From positions 62,001 to 126,000 of the forward strand of contig CAWJPF010000018.1 in the NCBI GenBank assembly GCA_963844625.1: a DNA stretch of 64,000 nt, in the 5' to 3' direction. The translations under genes were made by a program, and so were the position numbers. Below the pieces are notes generated by a model that was not told the DNA's origin, ran no database searches, and saw only the letters and a program-made list of their open reading frames with translations. Source of the DNA: Palsa-504 sp963844625. GTDB taxonomy: Bacteria > Actinomycetota > Actinomycetes > Streptosporangiales > Streptosporangiaceae. Shown here piece after piece: positions 16,281 to 24,405 of the stretch; the stretch's first letter is position 1, and each line of letters begins with the position of its first letter.

Positions 16281-17468
16281 TCACCATTGTCGCCCACGGT
16301 CACGACCACAAGCGATACCCCGGAGGTGGACGAGGGACAGGCGGGGCTGCGGTCTTAACGCGATGGCGGCCTCGATGATGCGGCCGAGGGTGATGAGCTG
16401 CTCTTCGGCACCCGGCGGACCGATGAGCTGGAGGGATGCGGGCAGTCCGGCCGGGCCGCCGGGAACCGGCAGGGACAGGGCAGGCAGGCCAGCCAGGTTG
16501 GCCGGCATGGTGAGCACGGTGAGCGGTATGCCGCGCTCGCCGACCAGCGGCGGCGGCCCGACCAGTGTGGGCAGGGCGAGGAACGGGTGGCGGGCCAGCG
16601 CGCGGCTGAACCACTCACGCACGGCCTGCCGGGTCCGGTTCGCGGCGGCCACCTCATCGTCGGTGATCGCGGCCGCCTCGGTCAGGTTCCGTCGTATCTG
16701 CGGGCTGAGCCGGTCCAGCTGCGGCATCAGATATGCGTTGGCCTGATAGGCCTCGGCGTCAATGAGCACGTCCGTGGCGCGAACCGCGGCGCCGAGGTCG
16801 AGACCGCCGACCTCCGTGGTCAGCACGCCGGCGGCCGCCAGGGCGGCGTCGACGGCGGCGTCGACCGCCGGGTCGATGTCTGCTTCTGCCCTCAGGCGGC
16901 CGGCCGCGAGCTCGCATGATCCGGCCGTGAAGCCCGGCTCGATCAGGCGCATCCCGAGCTCCACCGCATCGACATCGGCACCAATCGGGCCGACCGTATC
17001 CAGCGACGGCGCTAGCGGGTACACGCCGTCGACCGGTACGCGGCCCCATGTGGTCTTCAGGCCGACGACGCCGCAGCAGGCCGCGGGGATCCGCACCGAG
17101 CCGCCGGTGTCGGTGCCCAGCCCGACGTCAGCCTCGCCGGTGGCGACGGCTACGGCTGAGCCGCTGGACGAGCCACCGGGCAGGCGCCGGGGGTCGACCG
17201 GGTTCACCGGCGTACCCGACCACGGATTCGTGCCACGAGCCGACCAGCACAGCTCCGCCAGGTTGGTCTTTCCCACAATCCTGGCCCCGGCCCGCCGGGC
17301 CGCGGCCACGACCGCCGCGTCCCTGGCCGCCGGTTTTGCCTGCTCCGCGATTACCTGGCAGCCCACCGTGGTGGGCAAGCCCTTGATATCGATGCAGTCC
17401 TTGACCGCGAGCCGCGGGCCCGTGCCTTCGCCCGACGCTTCCAACCGCACTATCCAGGTGGGATCCAT
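16281..17468 (-). CDS. Amidase signature family hydrolase
   Basis: About 395 residues. The Ser-cisSer-Lys machinery is visible: Lys in LAVKDCIDIKG near the N-terminus, the Gly/Ser-rich GGSSSGSAVAVATGEAD, and GTDTGGSVRIPAACCGV with the nucleophile serine. The start is ATG 17468 (MDPTWIVRLEASG); the open frame upstream to 17498 is not family-like. It ends 28 bases before the deoC start and is on the same strand, so the two may be co-transcribed. It hydrolyses an amide bond, but the substrate (indoleacetamide-like, malonamide-like, peptide amide) cannot be told. It is shorter than many family members (450-500), with a compact C-terminus. Confidence 0.85.
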   Translation of the reverse strand: MDPTWIVRLEASGEGTGPRLAVKDCIDIKGLPTTVGCQVIAEQAKPAARDAAVVAAARRAGARIVGKTNLAELCWSARGTNPWSGTPVNPVDPRRLPGGSSSGSAVAVATGEADVGLGTDTGGSVRIPAACCGVVGLKTTWGRVPVDGVYPLAPSLDTVGPIGADVDAVELGMRLIEPGFTAGSCELAAGRLRAEADIDPAVDAAVDAALAAAGVLTTEVGGLDLGAAVRATDVLIDAEAYQANAYLMPQLDRLSPQIRRNLTEAAAITDDEVAAANRTRQAVREWFSRALARHPFLALPTLVGPPPLVGERGIPLTVLTMPANLAGLPALSLPVPGGPAGLPASLQLIGPPGAEEQLITLGRIIEAAIALRPQPRLSLVHLRGIACGRDRGRQW

Positions 17469-17564
17469 GCGGATAGTGTCCCAAAGCCAAGAAGTCACAG
17501 ATATTTCTTTTGAAAGTCATGGCGGCTGTGATGCCGCGATCGGTTTATATCGCACCTTGTGATC

Positions 17565-17756
17565 ATGAGGGTCGCGATTATCACGGAGTCGTTTCCACCC
17601 CACGTCAATGGCGTCGCGCACTGCGTCCTGCGCGTCGCCGAACTCCTCGTCCGCAATGGTCACCAGCCGCTCGTCATCGCACCCCATCCGCCGCGCAAAA
17701 CGAGCGAGCCCGGCCGGTTCCCCTATCCCGTCGTCCGTGTGCCCGCGGTGTGCTGA
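17565..17756 (+). pseudogene. N-terminal stub of a GT4-type glycosyltransferase
   Basis: From ATG 17565 the frame reads MRVAIITESFPPHVNGVAH and continues to VRVPAVC, then stops. This is the acceptor-side beginning of family-4 mannosyl/glucosyltransferases of about 380-400 residues (compare phosphatidylinositol mannosyltransferases). Everything after about 63 codons is missing and is replaced by the tail of an SGNH hydrolase. The first codons have a purine-poor leader and no clear ribosome site. Confidence 0.7.
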
Positions 17757-17758
17757 CG

Positions 17759-18223
17759 ATGCGGCTACCTGACCCGGGCCAGATGTTCGGTCTGCCGGGT
17801 GCGCTGGCCCGTCCGCTGGCGCGCCGGATGCACGCGGTTAATGTCGCCGTGGATGAGGTGGCGCGGCACCACGGCACCATCCACCTGGACGCGGCCTGCG
17901 ACCCCGCCACCTACGAGCGACGCTACTGGAGCGTTGACCGGCTGCACCCGAACGAGCGCGGGCACCGCCTTATGGCGTGCCGTTTCCACACCCTGCTGGC
18001 CGCGACGGGCCACCCGGTCGGCGATGGTCCTGATCCGGAACCCTCAAACCCTCCGCCCACCCGGCTGGCGGAGTTCGGCTGGATGGCCACCAAGGGCATC
18101 GCGTGGCTGGTCCGGCGCTCCAGGGACCTGGTGCCGGCGCTGGCGGCGCTAGCCGTGCGCGAATGGCTGACCGCCGATAACGGCACGGAACGGGACGTCA
18201 CCCCAGAAAGCGCCCCAACCTGA
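17759..18223 (+). pseudogene. C-terminal part of an SGNH/GDSL hydrolase
   Basis: From ATG 17759, three bases after the stop of the glycosyltransferase stub, a frame encodes LARPLARRMHAVNVAVDEVA and WSVDRLHPNERGHRLMA. The latter is SGNH block V with the catalytic Asp and His. Block I with the nucleophile serine (GDS) and the Gly and Asn blocks are absent, so the protein would be inactive. In actinomycetes a GT4 gene is often followed by such a hydrolase gene; here one deletion seems to have removed the end of the first and the head of the second. Confidence 0.65.
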
Positions 18224-18364
18224 ACGTCCTGAGGAGACCTTCAGGAAACTTACAGTTAAGCAGGTGGTTACCCTTGGCTCCCCTCAAGGTCCGCGGCCGA
18301 TTATCGAGATGTAACGAAAGGACGAAGCCGCCGACCGGGCGGCCTGAAGTTGGGGACGAAAGCC

Positions 18365-19651
18365 ATGAGCCAGACCTACGACCCGAATAATTCTGAGCCT
18401 ACCCGTGGTCCGGAGGGCGGCCAGGGCTACCCGGGCGGTCAGCCTTACCCCGGCGGTCAGCCTAATCCAGGGGGCCAGCCTTACCCTGGCGGCCAGCAGC
18501 CAAGCGGCCAGCCGGGCGCGCCGGGCTACCCGAGTGCGCAGGCTTACCCGAGTGCGCAGGCTAACCCGAGCGGACCGGGCAATCCGGCGGGACCCGGCGT
18601 TGGTGGCGGAGCCGGTTATCCCGGTGGACCGTCTTACGGCGGCGGGCAGGGGTACGGATATGGTTTCAACAGCGAGCCACCGCCGCCGCCACGCCGGAAC
18701 CACAAGCGCGGGCTGATCGTCACCGGGGCAGTGGCCCTCGCGGCGGGAGCCACCGCGGGCGCGTTGATCGGCACCATGAACCCGACGTCTGCTGGGACCG
18801 CCACCGCGACCTCCAAGACCATGCTTTCCACCAGCCAGATCGCGGCCAGGGTGGACCCGGGTCTGGTGGATGTTGTCTCTACCGACGGCGATCAGCAGGC
18901 CACCTCGGCCGGCACCGGCATCGTGCTGACCTCAAACGGCGAGGTGCTGACCAACAACCACGTCATCAACGGCGCCACCGCGATCAAGGTCACCGACATC
19001 GGCAACGGCCGGACCTACACCGCGAACGTGGTGGGCTACGACGCCAGCCACGACGTGGCCGTGCTGCAGCTGCAGAACGCGTCCGGCCTGACCATCGCCA
19101 GCCTCGGCGACTCCTCCACCGTGCAAAGCGGTGACAACGTGGTCGCCCTCGGCAACGCCGAAGGTAAGGGCGGCACCCCGTCGGTCGCCGCGGGCACCGT
19201 GACCGCGCTCAACCAGTCGATCACCGCGTCGGACGACCTTTCCGGCGTCAGCGAGCAGCTGACCGGGCTGATCGAGACCAACGCGGACATCCAGCCCGGC
19301 GACTCCGGCGGCTCGCTGGTCAACTCCTACGGCCAGGTGATCGGCATGGACACCGCGGCCTCCTCCGGGACCTCCTCCCAGTCAGAGTCCAGTCAGAGCG
19401 CGGAGCAGGCTTATGCCATCCCGATCAACGACGCGCTGTCCGTCGCGAAGCAGATCGAGGCGGGCACGACGTCAAGCACCACCCACATCGGTGCCACCGC
19501 CTTCCTCGGCGTGGAGATCCAGCCGTCGAGTGACAGCTCGGGGGCCGGCTCGGCGGCCAGGGCGGCTTCGGCGGCTTCGGCGGCCAGGGCGGCTTCGGCG
19601 GCCAGGGCAACCAGGGCAGCACGGGCAACCAGGGCAGCACGGCCGGAGTGA
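18365..19651 (+). CDS. HtrA-like S1C serine protease (frameshifted before its PDZ domain)
   Basis: About 428 residues. Residues 1 to about 100 are low-complexity Pro/Gly/Gln repeats (PYPGGQPNPGGQ and similar), cytoplasmic; a membrane helix follows (RGLIVTGAVALAAGATAGAL); the trypsin-like domain is extracellular with His in TNNHVINGA, Asp in SHDVAVLQL and Ser in QPGDSGGSLVN. After TAFLGVEIQP the frame enters a Gly-rich repeat, loses one base around 19545-19555 and ends in an Ala-Arg-rich tail at 19651. The PDZ domain continues in another frame (next entry). The start ATG at 18365 fits the family. AT-rich bases at 18235-18270 are the likely promoter area. Likely role: quality control of exported proteins. 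Confidence 0.85.
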   Translation: MSQTYDPNNSEPTRGPEGGQGYPGGQPYPGGQPNPGGQPYPGGQQPSGQPGAPGYPSAQAYPSAQANPSGPGNPAGPGVGGGAGYPGGPSYGGGQGYGYGFNSEPPPPPRRNHKRGLIVTGAVALAAGATAGALIGTMNPTSAGTATATSKTMLSTSQIAARVDPGLVDVVSTDGDQQATSAGTGIVLTSNGEVLTNNHVINGATAIKVTDIGNGRTYTANVVGYDASHDVAVLQLQNASGLTIASLGDSSTVQSGDNVVALGNAEGKGGTPSVAAGTVTALNQSITASDDLSGVSEQLTGLIETNADIQPGDSGGSLVNSYGQVIGMDTAASSGTSSQSESSQSAEQAYAIPINDALSVAKQIEAGTTSSTTHIGATAFLGVEIQPSSDSSGAGSAARAASAASAARAASAARATRAARATRAARPE

Positions 19652-19872
19652 CGATCGCCGGTACCCTGTCCGGATCCCCCGCCGCCAACGCCGGCCTCGC
19701 CGCCGGGGACGAGATCACCTCGATCGCCGGCCAGTCGGTCTCCGCATCCACGGACATCACGCACATCCTGGTCAAGTACCACCCGGGCGACTCGATCTCG
19801 ATCACCTGGCTGGACGCCAGCGGCCAGTCGCACACCTCGAACGTGACCCTGGCCAACGGGCCTGCGGCCTAA
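19648..19872 (+). pseudogene. Detached PDZ domain of the HtrA-like protease
   Basis: A frame with VTIAGTLSGSPAANAGLAAGDEI and HPGDSISITWLDASG is a complete PDZ domain. Read back upstream in this frame it gives GGQGGFGGQGNQGSTGNQGS, the normal Gly/Gln linker, as far as about 19550. Restoring one G near 19550 would join it to the protease domain in a protein of about 500 residues. A GTG at 19648 could start it alone but has no ribosome site. Either a real mutation or an error in a repetitive stretch. Confidence 0.7.
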
Positions 19873-19897
19873 TCCCCTGATCCAGGCGGGCCCTGCA

Positions 19898-19931
19898 CCA
19901 GTGATCCCCGGTTAGCTCCGGGGATCACTGG
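19898..19931 (+). terminator. Perfect 14-bp hairpin after the protease gene
   Basis: CCAGTGATCCCCGG pairs fully with CCGGGGATCACTGG around a six-base loop, 26 bases after the PDZ frame stop. This is a strong intrinsic-type hairpin without U tract. Confidence 0.8.
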
Positions 19932-19944
19932 TCCCGCCGTCTCT

Positions 19945-19985
19945 GCGTGCCCCGGCCGCTGGCGTCTCAGCTGGCCGGGGCACGC
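19945..19985 (+). terminator. Second tandem hairpin, 13-bp stem
   Basis: GCGTGCCCCGGCC (19945-19957) pairs perfectly with GGCCGGGGCACGC (19973-19985), loop 15. It follows the first hairpin at once and shields the downstream dehydrogenase gene from read-through. Confidence 0.7.
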
Positions 19986-20038
19986 ACTGATGCTCGTTCG
20001 GAAAAATAAATAAGGTGGTACCGACGAGAGGAAATCGG

Positions 20039-21052
20039 GTGCGGGCAGCGAGACTCCACGCGGTAGGTGACCTTCGGGTAGCGGAGGAGCCGGAGCCGGC
20101 GCCTGAGCCGGGGACCAGCTTGGTACGGGTCACCGCGGTCGGTATCTGCGGCTCTGACCTGCACTGGTGGGACGAGGGCGCGATCGGGGACGCCAAGCTC
20201 ACGCACCCGCTCGTGCTCGGTCACGAGGGGGCCGGGGTGATCGCGGACGGGCCGCGCGGAGGTGAGCGGGTCGCGATCGATCCGGCCATTCCGTGTGAGA
20301 CGTGCCGCGCGTGCCGTGACGGCTACCGGAACCTGTGCTACCGCATCAGGTTCTCCGGGCACGGCGACACCGACGGCATGATGCGCGAGTTCATGACCTG
20401 GCCGTCGGCCTTGCTGCACCCGCTGCCCGACCAGGTATCCGACGCCGAAGGCGCCCTGCTCGAGCCGCTTGGCGTGGCCATCCATACGGTGGACCTAGGG
20501 CACCTGCCGTTCGCCGGCACCGCCTCGGTGACGGGCTGCGGGCCGATCGGGCTGCTGCTCATCCAGCTGCTCAAGGCGGCGGGAGCGAGCTACGTACTCG
20601 CCATCGAGCCGCTCGCGCACCGGCGGGAGGCGGCCGCGCGTTTCGGCGCGGATGAGGTGGCCGATCCCGGCTCGTTCGGCCCGGACGGTGGTCTCATGCG
20701 CGAGCTGACGGGTTCCGGGGTGGACGTGGCGTTCGAGGCGGCGGGTAACGACGAGGGCGTCGAGCTGGCGATCGCGTCGGTCCGGCCCGGCGGGCGGGTC
20801 GTGCTGGCCGGCATCCCCGGCGATGACACCATCCGGCTCGGCGCGTCGGCCGCGCGGCGCAAGGGGCTGACGATTGCGATGGTGCGGCGGATGAACGAGG
20901 TGTACCCGCGGGCGATCAGCCTCGCCGCGCGGGGGGCGGTGGATCTCGGTTCCGTGGTGACCAGTCAAGCGGGGCTGGGCGGGGTGCAGACGGCGTTCGG
21001 AGATGCGGCGCGTCGCACCGGCCTCAAGGTGATCATCTCGCCCCAGCGTTAG
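20039..21052 (+). CDS. Zinc-dependent MDR dehydrogenase (sorbitol/L-idonate dehydrogenase-like)
   Basis: About 337 residues of the medium-chain dehydrogenase family. Catalytic-zinc residues are in ICGSDLHWW and GHEGAG, the structural zinc lobe in CETCRACRDGYRNLC, and the NAD-binding motif in TGCGPIGLLLIQ. The GTG at 20039 follows GAGAGGAAA and starts MRAARLHAVGDLRV, matching the family; the GTG at 20015 is upstream of that site. The proton relay and the acidic residue after beta-2 (AIEPL) suggest NAD use with a polyol or sugar substrate. It is followed ten bases later by a DUF3054 gene. Confidence 0.88.
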   Translation: MRAARLHAVGDLRVAEEPEPAPEPGTSLVRVTAVGICGSDLHWWDEGAIGDAKLTHPLVLGHEGAGVIADGPRGGERVAIDPAIPCETCRACRDGYRNLCYRIRFSGHGDTDGMMREFMTWPSALLHPLPDQVSDAEGALLEPLGVAIHTVDLGHLPFAGTASVTGCGPIGLLLIQLLKAAGASYVLAIEPLAHRREAAARFGADEVADPGSFGPDGGLMRELTGSGVDVAFEAAGNDEGVELAIASVRPGGRVVLAGIPGDDTIRLGASAARRKGLTIAMVRRMNEVYPRAISLAARGAVDLGSVVTSQAGLGGVQTAFGDAARRTGLKVIISPQR

Positions 21053-21062
21053 GGTGGGGCGC

Positions 21063-21455
21063 ATGCGTTCGGCACGGCTGGCGGTGGTGCTCGACTGCTG
21101 TTGCGTGCTGGTATTCGTGATCATCGGCCGGGCCAGCCACACCAAGGGCGAGAGCGTGGCCGGCATTGCCTCGACGGCGTGGCCGTTCCTGGCCGGGCTC
21201 GCGGGCGGCTGGCTCGCGGCCCGCGGGTGGCGGCGGCCGCTGGAACTGTTCCCGGCGGGCGTGGGCGCCTGGCTCGGCGCGGTCGCCGGTGGCATGCTGC
21301 TCCGGGTGGTGGCAGGGCAGGGCACGGCCTTCGCCTTCATCCTCGTGGCGCTGGCGTTCCTCGGGTTGTTCCTGCTCGGCTGGCGGGTAGTGGCGCGGCT
21401 GGCCGGCGGCTACCTCAGGCGCCGACCGTCGATTTCACGGCCGGAACGGGGCTGA
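21063..21455 (+). CDS. DUF3054 integral membrane protein
   Basis: About 130 residues with four predicted helices: LAVVLDCCCVLVFVIIG, STAWPFLAGLAGGWLAA, VGAWLGAVAGGMLLRVVAG and FAFILVALAFLGLFLLGWRV. This matches DUF3054, a small actinobacterial membrane family of unknown function. ATG 21063 is preferred over GTG 21054. Its 3' end overlaps the convergent isochorismatase remnant by about 40 bases. Likely expressed with the dehydrogenase upstream. Confidence 0.8.
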   Translation: MRSARLAVVLDCCCVLVFVIIGRASHTKGESVAGIASTAWPFLAGLAGGWLAARGWRRPLELFPAGVGAWLGAVAGGMLLRVVAGQGTAFAFILVALAFLGLFLLGWRVVARLAGGYLRRRPSISRPERG

Positions 21456-21762
21456 AGCCGAAGCCGTCGGCGACGTTGGCGATCTCGGCGAGCTGATAGC
21501 TGGTCAGCACCTCAAGGGACAGCTCGTGCAGGCGGCGGGTCGCGGCTGCGCAGCAGTCGGCGAGCAGGGTCACCGGGAAGTCCCGCATGAACGCGGAACG
21601 GACCGTCGACTCCACGCAGATGTTCGTGATCACCCCGCAGATAACCAGTTCGCGGACGCCGAGGCCGCGCAGCAGCGGCTCGAGCGAGGTCCACTGGAAG
21701 GCGTCGAAGCGCACCTTGTCCACCACCAGGTCATCGGGCCCGCAGCCGAGCTCATCAACCAC
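21415..21762 (-). pseudogene. Isochorismatase/cysteine hydrolase family, missing N-terminal part
   Basis: The 115-codon frame has the lysine region VVDKVRFDAFQWTSLEPLLR and the nucleophile block VICGVITNICVESTVRSAF of cysteine hydrolases, but starts in mid-domain. The first strand with the catalytic Asp (usually VIDMQNDF) is not found upstream in any frame; the frame closes at a TAA about 120 bases upstream. Family members have about 180-200 residues. The triad is therefore incomplete and the gene is read as a 5' deletion product. A GTG at 21762 could initiate but yields a protein lacking the Asp. Confidence 0.65.
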
Positions 21763-21994
21763 CCCGGCGTCCCAAGAACCAGCCGCGAGACCGTTGAGGC
21801 TCGCCAGGGCGGGGCTGGTCCCGGCCAGGGCCCGGCCCTCGTCGGCACGGCCTTGCCTGTTTTGTTTACGTTAGCCGACCGGTGTGACGACTAAACCGGG
21901 CGCGGCGTGAATAGCGGAGCCGGCAGCGGGCAGTGGGCATCAGTCCGGTTCCCGCCGGACTCGCATCTGATGTCTAGCCAGAGGGGATCCTCTG

Positions 21995-22585
21995 ATGACC
22001 AACGAACTGAACGGCCTGCGTATCGCCTTCCTGACCTCGAACGAGGGAGTCGAGCAGGTCGAGCTGACGGCGCCCTGGCAAGCCGTCAAGGACGCCGGCG
22101 GCACGCCTGAGCTGCTCGCGCCCGAGATCGGCCAGGTCCAGGGATTCAACCATGTCGAGGCGGCCGACAGCTTCCCGGTACATCGTTCGGTGCGTGACGC
22201 CGACGTGCTCGACTACTCGGCGCTAGTGCTGCCCGGCGGCGTGGTCAACGCCGACGAACTCAGGACCGTACCCGCGGCGGTGAACTTCGTGCAGCGGATT
22301 TTCGAGACCGGCAAGCCGGTCGCGGTGATCTGCCACGGGCCGTGGGTCATCGTCGAGGCGGACCTGGTCCGAGCCCGGACGCTGACCTCGTGGCCCAGCC
22401 TCAAGACGGACATTCGCAACGCCGGGGGTAACTGGGTCGACACCGAGGTCCAGGTCTGCACCAACGGGCCGAACACCATAGTGAGCAGCCGGAAGCCCGA
22501 TGACCTGCCCGCGTTCTGCGAGCATCTCGTCAAGGCGTTCGCCGAGCAGTCGCAGCCGGCTAGGGGCCTGCCGGAACTCGCGTAA
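21995..22585 (+). CDS. DJ-1/PfpI family protein (type 1 glutamine amidotransferase-like)
   Basis: A 196-residue single-domain protein. The nucleophile elbow is VAVICHGPWVIVEA with Cys, the conserved acid is in TSNEGVEQVEL, and LVLPGGVVNADELR and LTSWPSLKTDIRNAGGNWVD are typical of the PfpI/YhbO branch, which acts on glyoxal adducts or as a cysteine peptidase. AGAGGGGAT lies just before the ATG. It stands alone between the isochorismatase remnant and the amino-acid dehydrogenase. Probable stress role, by family only. Confidence 0.88.
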   Translation: MTNELNGLRIAFLTSNEGVEQVELTAPWQAVKDAGGTPELLAPEIGQVQGFNHVEAADSFPVHRSVRDADVLDYSALVLPGGVVNADELRTVPAAVNFVQRIFETGKPVAVICHGPWVIVEADLVRARTLTSWPSLKTDIRNAGGNWVDTEVQVCTNGPNTIVSSRKPDDLPAFCEHLVKAFAEQSQPARGLPELA

Positions 22586-22746
22586 GCCAGCCGCCCGGGT
22601 TAGCTAACCGCTGCCCGGGCGGCGTGCTGCCTGCCGGATGCCGACCTCGGCCAGCTCATCCTCGCGGGCGCGGCTATGGTCATATGGCGCTGTGGTGGCG
22701 GGCGCGGCGCAAGCCGGGCCGGGGCGATCATTTCATGGGAGAGGGC

Positions 22747-23862
22747 ATGGCAGGCGAACCGCTGGCGGGACGTGATCGTGTCGGCCCGGAGATCATCGAA
22801 CTTCGGTCGGTCCCCGGCTTCGTGGTGTTCGATCTCCCGGGCGTGCCGGTGTCCGCCGGGGGAACGCGGCTGGCGCCAGACGTCAGCGCGGCTGAGGTGG
22901 CGTTGCTGGCGCGGGCGATGACTTACAAGTTCGCCGCGCTGGGTGACCGGGTTGGCGGCGCCAAGGCAGGAGTGCGCGGGGATCCGGCCCAACCCGCGGG
23001 CAAGGCCGTCCTGATGGCTCGGTACTGCGCGGAGATCGGGCCGCTGGCCGATGCGGGCCGGTTCCTGACCGGACCCGACATGGGCACAGCCGAGGAGGAC
23101 TTCGCGCCGCTGCGCGAGCATCGGGCCGCACCGGCGGCCATGCGCGCCGTGGCGGGCGGCGTACCGTTCGAGGATCTGCTGACCGGCTACGGCGTCGCGG
23201 TGGCCGCTGAGGCCGCGCTGGACGCCCGGTGGGGCTGGGGCTGGGAAGGCCGTTCAGTGGCTATCGAGGGTTTCGGCAAGGTGGGCGGCGGGGTGGCGCG
23301 TGAGGTCACCCGCCGCGGCGGCCGGGTGGTCGCCGTGTCCACCGTGGCCGGGTACGTCGCGGACCCGGCCGGCCTGGACGTCGAGGTGCTGCTCGCGCTG
23401 CGCCGTGAGCACGGCGACGAATGCGTCGCCCGCTATGGCCGCCCGGTGGGACCGCCAGCCCAGCTGTTCACCGCGGTGACGGCTGATGTCGTGATCCCAG
23501 GGACCCGCCCCGGGGTGATCGGCGCCGCGGAGGCCGGATCGCTGCCCCCGGGTGTCCGGGTCGTCGCGCCCGCCGCCAACGTGCCGTACACCGTGGCGGG
23601 AGCCGACGTGCTGCGCGAACGCGGCATCGTGGCGCTGCCCGATTTCGTGTGCAACGCGGGTGCGGTAATCGGCTACCGGTCAGCCGCTAACGCCACTCCC
23701 GGCCAGGTCCTGGCGGCCGCCGACACCACGATCACCCAGCTCATACGCCAGGCCCTGGACCACCCCGACGGCCCGCTTGCCGGTGCCTGCGAGCACGCAG
23801 GAAGGTTCTTGCGGAGCTGGTGGGGCGAGCCGCCCAGCCCGCCGTTTGCGCCTCCGCGGTGA
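22747..23862 (+). CDS. Glu/Leu/Phe/Val dehydrogenase family protein
   Basis: About 371 residues. The catalytic lysine region is RVGGAKAGVRGD, the second block GPDMGTAEEDF corresponds to the EDVGTS-type region, and the Rossmann motif is AIEGFGKVGGGVAREV, followed by VVAPAANVPYT and PDFVCNAGAVIGY. It would deaminate an amino acid oxidatively with NAD(P); the branched-chain (valine) type is plausible from length. ATG 22747 was chosen because GGAGAGGG lies seven bases upstream; the open frame back to 22624 has no similarity. A terminator-like hairpin follows. Confidence 0.82.
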   Translation: MAGEPLAGRDRVGPEIIELRSVPGFVVFDLPGVPVSAGGTRLAPDVSAAEVALLARAMTYKFAALGDRVGGAKAGVRGDPAQPAGKAVLMARYCAEIGPLADAGRFLTGPDMGTAEEDFAPLREHRAAPAAMRAVAGGVPFEDLLTGYGVAVAAEAALDARWGWGWEGRSVAIEGFGKVGGGVAREVTRRGGRVVAVSTVAGYVADPAGLDVEVLLALRREHGDECVARYGRPVGPPAQLFTAVTADVVIPGTRPGVIGAAEAGSLPPGVRVVAPAANVPYTVAGADVLRERGIVALPDFVCNAGAVIGYRSAANATPGQVLAAADTTITQLIRQALDHPDGPLAGACEHAGRFLRSWWGEPPSPPFAPPR

Positions 23863-23868
23863 CATCAA

Positions 23869-23898
23869 AGCCTGGCCGGCCCCGCCGCCGGCTGGGCT
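23869..23898 (+). terminator. Hairpin after amino-acid dehydrogenase gene
   Basis: AGCCTGGCCGGC and GCCGGCTGGGCT pair over 12 positions, one being a G-T pair and one a mismatch, with a six-base loop. Confidence 0.5.
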
Positions 23899-23970
23899 AG
23901 CGAGGACTGGCAGGCCCCGGTGAGGCCGGTCTGGCTGCTTGCGGCCATTGACGGGCGACGATCCTGAGTC

Positions 23971-23996
23971 TAAAGTCTTAGTTAACTAGTACTTTA
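23971..23996 (+). promoter_or_regulatory. 26-bp palindrome, probable GntR operator/promoter
   Basis: Outer arms TAAAGT and ACTTTA flank the perfect palindrome TAGTTAACTA, with one-base asymmetry in the two spacer dinucleotides. The element is AT-rich in a GC-rich genome and ends only five bases before the first ATG of the GntR gene, so it covers the promoter. Autoregulation by the YtrA-type repressor and transcription with a very short leader are inferred. Confidence 0.75.
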
Positions 23997-24012
23997 TGAG
24001 ATGGACGGGAAC

Positions 24013-24405
24013 ATGATCAGCTTCCGGGTGGACGGGCGCTCGGTCGTGCCGCCTTACCTGCAGATCGTCCAGCAGGTGAGGCAGGCGCTGCGGATGGGGG
24101 TGATCGACGTGGGTGACAAGCTCCCCACGGTGCGGGAAGTGGTCGCGGCGACCACGATTAACCCCAACACCGCACTGAAGGCCTATCGCGAACTGGAGCG
24201 CGACGGCCTGATCGAGGCCAGGGCCGGTCACGGCACGTTCGTCCGCCGCCGGCTGCCCGGGCCGCCGCCCGGGACTCATTCGCGGCTGGGCCGGAGCCTG
24301 GCCAAGTGGGTGCGGGAAGCCCGCGAGGCCGGGCTCGACGACGAGTCAATGGAATCACTGCTGCAGGTGGCGCTGCGGGCGGAAGACGAGGAGGAGATCG
24401 CGTGA
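24013..24405 (+). CDS. GntR family regulator, YtrA subfamily
   Basis: About 130 residues: a winged helix (YLQIVQQVRQALRMGVID, LPTVREVVAATTINPNTALKAY, LERDGLIEARAGHGTFV) followed by a short helical tail, as in YtrA-type regulators that control adjacent ABC exporters. The ATG at 24013 (MISFRVDG) is preferred; ATG 24001 is in frame and would suit a leaderless message. The stop overlaps the ATPase start as GTGA. It should bind the palindrome directly upstream and respond to an unknown inducer such as a cell-wall-active compound. Confidence 0.88.
   Translation: MISFRVDGRSVVPPYLQIVQQVRQALRMGVIDVGDKLPTVREVVAATTINPNTALKAYRELERDGLIEARAGHGTFVRRRLPGPPPGTHSRLGRSLAKWVREAREAGLDDESMESLLQVALRAEDEEEIA

Noticed and set aside
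18420..18600. Short repeats of the GGCGGTCAGCCTTACCC type considered as a CRISPR-like array.
   Set aside because: Units are contiguous, without unique spacers, and encode the Pro-Gly-Gln repeats of the HtrA-like protease N-terminus.
21970..21992. Near-palindrome AGAGGGGATCCTCT just before the DJ-1/PfpI gene considered as an operator.
   Set aside because: It is imperfect, GC-rich and coincides with the ribosome-binding site, which alone explains it.
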